A stretch of 64,000 nucleotides of DNA from DASQHW01 sp038238245 (GTDB lineage Bacteria; Actinomycetota; Acidimicrobiia; IMCC26256; PALSA-610): NCBI GenBank assembly GCA_038238245.1, contig JBBRXX010000010.1, forward strand, positions 76,985 through 140,984, written 5' to 3'. Both the position numbers and the translations under genes were made by a program. Shown piece by piece: positions 58,167-64,000 of this stretch. Within the stretch, counting starts at the first letter, position 1. Each line of letters opens with the position of its first letter. Below the pieces are notes generated by a model. That model saw only the letters and a list, made by a program, of their open reading frames with translations, had not been told where the DNA came from and did no database searches.

Positions 58167-59027
58167 TCACCACCAGCGGGCGTGGCCGAGGGCGCAGAGG
58201 TCCATCGTGATCGCGATGGAGATGTGCAACGCGGCACCCAGCCAGATCGAACGGGTCTTCAAGCTGAGGGTGCCGATCACGATGCCGCCGACGATCGCCG
58301 CGAGCGCCTCGGGCATCGGCTTGCCGTAGTGCAGCATGTTGTAGGGCAGGACCATCGCGAAGATCGCGGCCCAGCCGAGCCGCGGCGCGAGCCCGTGCAC
58401 CAGGAAGCCGCGGAAGAAGAACTCCAACGCGCAGAACTGGAGCCAGTACAGCGCCCACCACGCGTAGAGGTACGGCCAGAGCGAGCCGCCGGCAGGCGGA
58501 TGGTAGAAGGGGTACTTGTCCTGGAACGCGGCCGTGAAAGAGAACGCGAGGATCAACGGCGCGGCGAGCGCGTACAACACTGCGTACGTGCGCAGGTGCC
58601 GACCGATGCCCTTGATTCGCAGGCCGGAGTCACGTATCCGCTCGTGCAACAGGAAGCGGATGCACAGCGCGGCCGGAATGATGTAGCTCGCCATCACCAC
58701 GATCGCCCAGAACGCGAGTTGATTGAACTCCCGGTGCGTGGAGACGAGCATCGCGTCGTGCACGCGCTGCGCGACGCCGTGCAGTCCGACCGCCCGCAGC
58801 GTCGATTCGAGCCACTGGGGATGCGAGCCGTCGGAGAGAAAGTTGTTGCCCGTCAGGGCGATGGCCGCGACGACGAAGACGAGCACCATCTTGCGATCGG
58901 TCTCTCGCGACACCACCGCCCGCGCGTTCGCGGTCGCCCGGACGTCGGTGACGTAGGTGCGCCACACGCGCCGGTACCAGACCTCGACGCGCGCGTCCGG
59001 CAGCTCCGGAACGGTGAGCGTCCGCAT
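58167..59027 (-). CDS. CPBP family intramembrane protease
   Basis: A 286-residue membrane protein with a CPBP (Abi) domain: motif 1 CALEFFFRGFLVHGL, motif 2 PYNMLHYGKPMPEALAAIVG and motif 3 GAALHISIAITMD. First Glu of the usual EE pair is Leu, the second is kept. Family members include Rce1-like proteases and bacteriocin-linked proteins. A preceding ~45-residue cytosolic part is present. The start abuts a perfect hairpin after lon. Confidence 0.85.
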   Translation of the reverse strand: MRTLTVPELPDARVEVWYRRVWRTYVTDVRATANARAVVSRETDRKMVLVFVVAAIALTGNNFLSDGSHPQWLESTLRAVGLHGVAQRVHDAMLVSTHREFNQLAFWAIVVMASYIIPAALCIRFLLHERIRDSGLRIKGIGRHLRTYAVLYALAAPLILAFSFTAAFQDKYPFYHPPAGGSLWPYLYAWWALYWLQFCALEFFFRGFLVHGLAPRLGWAAIFAMVLPYNMLHYGKPMPEALAAIVGGIVIGTLSLKTRSIWLGAALHISIAITMDLCALGHARWW

Positions 59028-59028
59028 G

Positions 59029-59055
59029 GGGCGGGAGCCTAGGTGGCTCCCGCCC
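59029..59055. terminator. Hairpin between lon and CPBP gene
   Basis: Perfect 11-bp stem GGGCGGGAGCC/GGCTCCCGCCC with a 5-base loop, one base from the CPBP start codon and eight from the lon stop. It may terminate lon; it would also cover the CPBP ribosome binding region. Confidence 0.65.
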
Positions 59056-59062
59056 GCGGGAC

Positions 59063-61369
59063 TTACGTCAGGGCGATAGCGAGCACCTCGCGCACGTCGC
59101 GCACGGGATGCACGTGCAGGACCTCGCGCACCTGCTCGGGCACGTCGTCGAGATCGGGCTCGTTGTCGATCGGGATCACGACGTCGGTGAGCCCGGCGCG
59201 GTGTGCGGCAAGCAGCTTCTGCTTGAGGCCGCCGATCGGCAGGACCCGTCCTTGCAACGTGACTTCGCCGGTCATGCCGACGCCCGGCTTCACGGGACGT
59301 CCGGTCACCAACGAGGCGAGCGCGGTCGTCATCGTGATGCCGGCCGACGGCCCGTCCTTGGGAATCGCGCCCGACGGCACGTGCAGGTGGAACCGACGGT
59401 GCTCGAACGCGCCCGGCAACACGCCGAGCTCGTTCGCGTTCGCACGCACGAATGACAGCGCGATCTGCGCCGACTCCGACATCACGGCACCGAGCTGACC
59501 CGTCACTTGCATCGCGGGTTCGCCCTCCATCGCGGTGACCTCGATCGTGAGCACGTCGCCTCCGGCTCCTGTGACCGCGAGTCCGGTCGCCAGACCGGGG
59601 ATCGGCGCGCGCGTCGCGTCCTCGGGACGGAAGCGCGGACGACCCACGTACTCCTTGAGATCGGGCTCGTCGACCACGACCGACGACACGTCTCCGGCGG
59701 CAATCCTTCGCACCGCCTTGCGCGTGACCTTGCCGAGCTGCCGCTCGAGGCCGCGCACACCTGCTTCACGCGTCCATCCGGTGACGAGCGCGTGGAACGC
59801 GGCCTCGGTGACCTCGAGCTCGTCCTCGCGCAGACCCGACTTCTCGCGTTGGCGCGGGAACAAGTGGTGCTTGGCGATCGAGACCTTCTCGTCCTCGGTG
59901 TAGCCGTCGAGCTGCACCAGCTCCATACGGTCCAGCAACGGGGCGGGAATCGTCTCCAGCATGTTCGCGGTCGTCAGGAACAACACGTCCGACAGGTCGA
60001 GATCGAGCTCCAGGTAGTGGTCGCGGAACGTGTGGTTCTGCGCCGGGTCGAGCACCTCGAGCAACGCGCTCGCGGGGTCGCCGGACCAGCCACCGGTCTG
60101 CAGCTTGTCGATCTCGTCGATCAACACGACGGGATTCATCGCGTTGGCCTCGGTCAGTGCCCGCACGATGCGGCCCGGCCGCGCCCCGACGTAGGTACGC
60201 CGGTGACCACGGATCTCCGCCTCGTCGCGCACACCGCCGACGGCGACGCGCACGAACGGACGGCCGAGCGCGCGCGCGACCGACTCACCCAGTGACGTCT
60301 TGCCGACACCGGGAGGACCCACCAGACCGAGGATCGCGCCGCTGCCACGGCCGCTGACCGTGCCGAGTCCGCGTTCCTTGCGAAGCACGCGCACCGCGAG
60401 GAACTCGAGGATGCGGTCCTTCACATCGGCGAGGCCTTCGTGGTCCGCGTCGAGCACGCCGCGCGCCTCGCGCAGGTCGGTGTGCTCGTCCGCGTACTCG
60501 CCCCATGGGAGGTCGAGCACGGCGTCGAGCCAGTTGCGCACCCACGCCTGCTCCGGGTTCTGCGGACCCATGCGCTCGAAGCGGTCGAGCTCCTTGTCGA
60601 CGGCGACGCGCACCGAGTCGGGAAGCTGCTTTTCGGCAGCCCGCGTGCGGTACTCCGCCACGGCGTCCTCCTCGGAGTCGCCGAGCTCCTTGCGGATGGC
60701 GTCCATCTGGCGGCGCAGGAGCAGCTCGCGCTGCTGCTTGTCGAGGTCGTCGCTGACCTCGGTGCGGATCTTCTCCTTCAGCTCGAGGTCGGCCAACACC
60801 TCCCGCGCCCAGGACAGCGCGAGCTGCAGGCGCAGCTCGACGTCGATCGTCTCGAGGAGCTCCACCCGCTGCTCGATCGTGAGATCGGGCGAGTACGCGG
60901 CGGTGTCCGCCAGCTGACCGGGGTCGTCGACCCCTGCCAACACGTCGGCGATCCGGCGCGCGCCGCGGTGCTCGAGAATGGTCTCGACGACGGCCCGGTA
61001 CTCGCGCGCGAGCTCCTTGGCCCGGGGCGTGGGCGCCTGGTCCTGGATTTCCTCGGTCTGGACGTGCAGCGCGCCGTGCGCACCGGTCTCGCCGGTGCCG
61101 ATGCGGGCGCGGCCCGTGCCACGGATGACGAGCGCGAGCGTGCCGTTCGGGAGCTCTCCGGAGCTCTCGATGGTTGCCACGGTGCCGACGCGCGCGAAGC
61201 GTCCGTCGATCCGGGGAACGAGCACAATGCGGTTGCCGGCCTGCTCGGCCGCGGCACCCGCCCGCTTCGCTTCGTCGGTCTCGAGCGCGATGGTCACGAC
61301 CATCTGCGGGAGCACGACCCCCTGTGTGAGCGGCAACAGGGGCAGAAGTTGCGTCTGAGTCTCTGGCAT
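59063..61369 (-). CDS. lon: ATP-dependent protease Lon
   Basis: A 768-residue LonA protease: N-terminal LAN domain (LPLLPLTQGVVLPQMVVTIA), coiled middle, AAA+ module with Walker A GPPGVGKTS (351-359) and Walker B VVLIDEIDK (414-422), and protease domain with catalytic Ser675 (PKDGPSAGIT) and Lys716 (IGGLKQKLLAA). It degrades misfolded and regulatory proteins. ATG 61369 is preceded at 7 bases by a -10-like TTATAC, so the mRNA is probably leaderless. The open frame continues upstream but is antisense to a sulfatase and a thioesterase. Confidence 0.95.
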   Translation of the reverse strand: MPETQTQLLPLLPLTQGVVLPQMVVTIALETDEAKRAGAAAEQAGNRIVLVPRIDGRFARVGTVATIESSGELPNGTLALVIRGTGRARIGTGETGAHGALHVQTEEIQDQAPTPRAKELAREYRAVVETILEHRGARRIADVLAGVDDPGQLADTAAYSPDLTIEQRVELLETIDVELRLQLALSWAREVLADLELKEKIRTEVSDDLDKQQRELLLRRQMDAIRKELGDSEEDAVAEYRTRAAEKQLPDSVRVAVDKELDRFERMGPQNPEQAWVRNWLDAVLDLPWGEYADEHTDLREARGVLDADHEGLADVKDRILEFLAVRVLRKERGLGTVSGRGSGAILGLVGPPGVGKTSLGESVARALGRPFVRVAVGGVRDEAEIRGHRRTYVGARPGRIVRALTEANAMNPVVLIDEIDKLQTGGWSGDPASALLEVLDPAQNHTFRDHYLELDLDLSDVLFLTTANMLETIPAPLLDRMELVQLDGYTEDEKVSIAKHHLFPRQREKSGLREDELEVTEAAFHALVTGWTREAGVRGLERQLGKVTRKAVRRIAAGDVSSVVVDEPDLKEYVGRPRFRPEDATRAPIPGLATGLAVTGAGGDVLTIEVTAMEGEPAMQVTGQLGAVMSESAQIALSFVRANANELGVLPGAFEHRRFHLHVPSGAIPKDGPSAGITMTTALASLVTGRPVKPGVGMTGEVTLQGRVLPIGGLKQKLLAAHRAGLTDVVIPIDNEPDLDDVPEQVREVLHVHPVRDVREVLAIALT

Positions 61370-61471
61370 AGTGCCGGTATAACTGCCGGAGGCCATTCCC
61401 GATTCCCCGGGTGAGGTTTTGCGGGCACCCGTTGCGCACGCCACGGAGCCGGGAGCGGTGAGCGAGGAGCC

Positions 61472-62986
61472 ATGTCCGGATTGCCGAACGTCCTGTTCAT
61501 CACTGCGGACCAGTTCCGGAGTGACTGTCTGAGCGGGGCCGCGCACCCGGTGGTCCGGACGCCGAACCTCGACCGGCTCGCGGCCGGCGGGGTGTCGTTC
61601 CGCCGCCACTTCGCGAATGCGGTGCCCTGCGCCCCGAGCCGGGCGTCGATCTACACCGGCATGTACATGATGAACCACCGGGCGGCAACCAACGGCACGC
61701 CGCTCGACGCCCGTCACGACAATGTCGCGTTGGTCGCGCGCCGCCTCGGGTACGAGCCCGCGCTGTTCGGCTACACCGACACCGGCGTCGACCCCCGGTC
61801 GGTCGCAGACGACGACCCGCGCCTGTTCTCCTATGAGGGCGTCCTCCCCGGCTTCGACCCGGTGTGCCACCTCGCCGAGGGCGCGCCCGACGACTGGCTC
61901 GCGTGGTTGCGCAAAGCCGGCGTCGACGTGCCCGACCAGTGGCGGTCGTTCGTCAACGAGCCGGCGCCCGGCACGAAGTGGCGCACGAACTACGACGCGG
62001 CACACTCCCAGACGGCGTACCTGACGGATCGCGTGCTCGAGTTCGCCGACGACGCGACGGTGGCCGGCCGGCCGTGGTTCGCGCACCTCTCGTACCTCCG
62101 GCCGCACCCGCCGTACCTCGCGCCGGCGCCCTACGACGCCATGTACGACCCCGCATCGGTCCCCGCGCCCGTGCGCGCGCCGACGATGCAGGAAGAGGGT
62201 GCGCAGCATCCGCTCCTCGGCGTGATGCTCGTGCACCCTCTGATCTCGTCGCCCGCGGGTGCGCAGGAGCAACGCGAGTTCCAGGCCACCTATTACGGCA
62301 TGATCACCGAGGTCGACGACCAACTCGGGCGGCTGTTCGCGTGGCTCGACGAGAGCGGGCAGGCGGAGAACACGCTCGTGATCTTCACCTCCGATCACGG
62401 GGAGTTGCTCGGCGACCACTGGCTCCTGCAGAAGATCGGCTGGTTCGACACCGCGTTCCACGTGCCGCTGATCGTCCGCGGGCCCGGGGCGCCGGCGGCG
62501 GGACGCGTCGTCGACGTCATGACCGAGCATGTCGACGTGCTCCCGACGATCTGTTCGCTGCTGGGCACCGACGCGCCCGTGCAATGCGACGGCCGCACAC
62601 TCGAGCCCTGGCTGCGCGGCGAGACCGTCGACGGGTGGCGCAACGAAGTGCACTTCGAGCTCGATCTGCGCGATCCCGCGAGCACGTACCTCGAAGAGGC
62701 GTTCGGCGTGTCGCTCGAGGAGTGCTCGCTCGCGGTTCTGCGCGACGAGCACGGCAAGTACGTGCAGTTCGCGGGCCACCACGCCTTCCCTGCGATCTAC
62801 TTCGACATCGACGCCGATCCCGCCCAGCTCGTCAACCGGGCGGGCGACCCCGCGTACGCACCGAAGGTCCTGGAGTACGCGCAGCGCATGCTCGCGTGGC
62901 GGATGCGTCATTCCGAACGCACGCTCACGGGCATGAAGCTCACGGGTCACGCCGGCTTGGTGGAGCGCAACGCCGTCCGTCAGTAA
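61472..62986 (+). CDS. Sulfatase / phosphonate monoester hydrolase-like
   Basis: A 504-residue formylglycine sulfatase-family enzyme: NVLFITADQFRSDCLSG for metal binding, Cys53 in PCAPSRASIYTG (CxPSR), FTSDHGELLGDHWLLQK and a C-terminal EVHFELDLRDP. Closest in style to phosphonate monoester hydrolases and arylsulfatases, no signal peptide. Diverges from lon. Followed by the 44-bp repeat array. Confidence 0.9.
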   Translation: MSGLPNVLFITADQFRSDCLSGAAHPVVRTPNLDRLAAGGVSFRRHFANAVPCAPSRASIYTGMYMMNHRAATNGTPLDARHDNVALVARRLGYEPALFGYTDTGVDPRSVADDDPRLFSYEGVLPGFDPVCHLAEGAPDDWLAWLRKAGVDVPDQWRSFVNEPAPGTKWRTNYDAAHSQTAYLTDRVLEFADDATVAGRPWFAHLSYLRPHPPYLAPAPYDAMYDPASVPAPVRAPTMQEEGAQHPLLGVMLVHPLISSPAGAQEQREFQATYYGMITEVDDQLGRLFAWLDESGQAENTLVIFTSDHGELLGDHWLLQKIGWFDTAFHVPLIVRGPGAPAAGRVVDVMTEHVDVLPTICSLLGTDAPVQCDGRTLEPWLRGETVDGWRNEVHFELDLRDPASTYLEEAFGVSLEECSLAVLRDEHGKYVQFAGHHAFPAIYFDIDADPAQLVNRAGDPAYAPKVLEYAQRMLAWRMRHSERTLTGMKLTGHAGLVERNAVRQ

Positions 62987-62989
62987 CTG

Positions 62990-63121
62990 TCCAATCTGTT
63001 TGGACGCGTGGCCCGCCTCTCGCGGGCTGAGCTTCCAATCTGTTTGGACGCGTGGCCCGCCTCTCGCGGGCTGAGCGTCCAATCTGTTTGGACGCGGGGC
63101 CCGCCTGCGGCGGGCTGAGGG
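62990..63121. repeat. Tandem 44-bp repeat array with two hairpins per unit
   Basis: Three units start at 62990, 63034 and 63078 with exact 44-base period, and a partial fourth starts at 63122 (TCCAATCAGATGGG). Each unit holds TCCAA-TCTGT-TTGGA and, 6-8 bases later, GCCCGC-N5-GCGGGC. Unit 3 changes the second loop from CTCTC to CTGCG but keeps the stem. The array lies between the sulfatase stop and the thioesterase start, beginning 4 bases after the stop. Confidence 0.85.
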
Positions 63122-63154
63122 TCCAATCAGATGGGTCAGTAGCCTGCCCGGCCG

Positions 63155-63988
63155 ATGGATGCCCGGACGTTCTTCGGTCTCGAGCCCACCGCCGACCGCA
63201 CGAGATGGACGATGGAAGTCGTGCGCGGGCTCACCTCGGGGACCGGCGCGCTGTTCGGTGGCGTCGGCCTCGGCGCGTGCATCGAGGTGATGGAGCACGT
63301 CACGGGACGGCCGTGCATCTGGGCGACCGCCCAGTTCCTCTCGTACGCGCGGCCGCCGTCGGTCGTCGAGCTCGACGTGTACGAGGTCGTGCGCGGCCAT
63401 CAGATGAGCCAGGCGCGCGTCATCGCGCACGTCGGCGACACCGAGATCCTGACGGTGCTGGGCGCGCTCGGGCAGCGGCCGCTGCCCTTCGAAGGTCAGT
63501 GGGCCGCCCGGCCCGAGGTCCCGTCGCCCGAGACCTGCCCCCCGAGGCCGCGCATGAATCACCACGAGGGCACGATCAGCGACCGGCTCGACGCGCGCCT
63601 CGCGGACGCGAGGCCGTTCTGGGAGTTCCCCGGCCCCGAGGGCTCGGGGAATGCGTCGCTGTGGGTGCGTACACCCGAGCTGCTCGAGATGTCGGCCGCC
63701 GCGCTCGCGATCATCGGCGACTTCGTCCCGTTCGGGATCGGCCAGGCGCTCGGCCGCCGTGCGGGCGGCAACAGCCTCGACAACACCTTGCGCGTCGCGC
63801 ATCGCGTTCCCACGGAATGGGTGCTGGCCGACGTGCGGGTGCACGCGGTCGCCGACGGGTTCGGCCACGGGCTCGTGCATCTCTGGGCCGAAGACGGCAC
63901 ACTGCTCGGCACGGCCAGTCAGTCGACGATCGTCCGGGCCCACCGCGACGCACCGCTCACCGAGCTCGAAGGAGAGATCCGGCGATGA
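63155..63988 (+). CDS. Acyl-CoA thioesterase family protein
   Basis: A 277-residue double-hotdog thioesterase (TesB-like): GTGALFGGVGLGACIEVMEH, TAQFLSYARPPSVVELDVYE, and the C-terminal half RVPTEWVLADVRVHAVADGF with HGLVHLWAEDGTLLGTASQS. ATG 63155 sits about 30 bases after the repeat array. Its stop overlaps the next start codon (ATGA). Confidence 0.85.
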   Translation: MDARTFFGLEPTADRTRWTMEVVRGLTSGTGALFGGVGLGACIEVMEHVTGRPCIWATAQFLSYARPPSVVELDVYEVVRGHQMSQARVIAHVGDTEILTVLGALGQRPLPFEGQWAARPEVPSPETCPPRPRMNHHEGTISDRLDARLADARPFWEFPGPEGSGNASLWVRTPELLEMSAAALAIIGDFVPFGIGQALGRRAGGNSLDNTLRVAHRVPTEWVLADVRVHAVADGFGHGLVHLWAEDGTLLGTASQSTIVRAHRDAPLTELEGEIRR

Positions 63989-64000
63989 CCGTCCCCCAGC
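63985..64000 (+). CDS. Start of a downstream gene (partial)
   Basis: ATG overlapping the thioesterase stop, with AAGGAG upstream (starting about 16 bases before it). Only the first five codons (MTVPQ) are inside the window, so nothing can be said of function except likely co-expression. Confidence 0.5.

Noticed and set aside
62990..63121. CRISPR array
   Set aside because: Units are contiguous with no variable spacers, and no cas genes are present.
61370..63943. The lon frame stays open another ~860 codons upstream
   Set aside because: The extension is antisense to the sulfatase and thioesterase genes and unlike any Lon; the ATG at 61369 begins the conserved LAN domain.

Overview
The window is GC-rich, densely packed DNA from an actinobacterium, and gene content points to the Acidimicrobiia or a near relative. 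Supporting signs are a mycothiol-dependent-enzyme fold protein, a KstR-like TetR regulator, many GTG starts, GTGA/ATGA stop-start overlaps, a Lon and a Zur-type zinc system of actinobacterial style, several acyl-CoA synthetases, hotdog thioesterases and P450s, and a cell-wall peptidase carrying six GKGYAAISS-type repeats. Taxonomy is inferred from gene content only. I see no rRNA, tRNA, CRISPR array, insertion sequence or prophage; the region looks chromosomal.

Layout. 1-7200: the end of an ECF sigma factor, an acyl-CoA synthetase, a DUF4440-GNAT fusion, then two AurF-type diiron oxygenase loci, one behind a TetR repressor with a clear operator and one divergent from a MerR regulator. 7200-16220: a signalling island with an orphan response regulator whose receiver is degenerate, an ECF sigma/membrane partner pair divergent from a secreted crystallin-like protein, an overlapping acetyltransferase/acyl-carrier-protein pair, two more response regulators, and an exported protein overlapping a hybrid histidine kinase. 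16220-20900: thioesterase and alcohol dehydrogenase, then a znuACB zinc importer under a Zur-like box, and a DinB-like protein. 20970-25050: amidohydrolase and TetR sharing an operator, a second acyl-CoA synthetase, and an odd G-rich inverted repeat.

25190-31910: MmyB-like regulator, mycothiol-type enzyme, a compact HTH/nucleotidyltransferase toxin-antitoxin candidate, a stand-alone LigD-type polymerase/primase, DUF2461, and asparagine synthetase coupled to a CofE-like ligase. 31900-39140: DUF6351 lipoprotein, sulfotransferase, Tat-exported carotenoid oxygenase, a KimA-like potassium transporter fused to an OB-fold, and DUF695. 39340-46680: FAD oxidoreductase, a YqgE-Rieske-double hotdog-double hotdog operon, an NlpC/P60 peptidase, and a P450 with its TetR.

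47120-50650 is a four-gene coupled NAD operon (pncB, pncA, nrtR and an adenylyltransferase-NYN fusion). 50620-57000 holds an AhpD-like protein, a frameshifted thioesterase, a TetR-DUF1330-sulfatase operon and a second P450. 56260-64000 has a DrrAB-type ABC exporter, a CPBP protease, Lon, a second sulfatase, a 44-bp tandem repeat array with two hairpins per unit, and a thioesterase. The most unusual items are the repeat array, a pair of related CACACA hairpins between genes, the NadD-like/NYN fusion, the transporter/OB-fold fusion, the AsnB/CofE-like pair and the toxin-antitoxin candidate.
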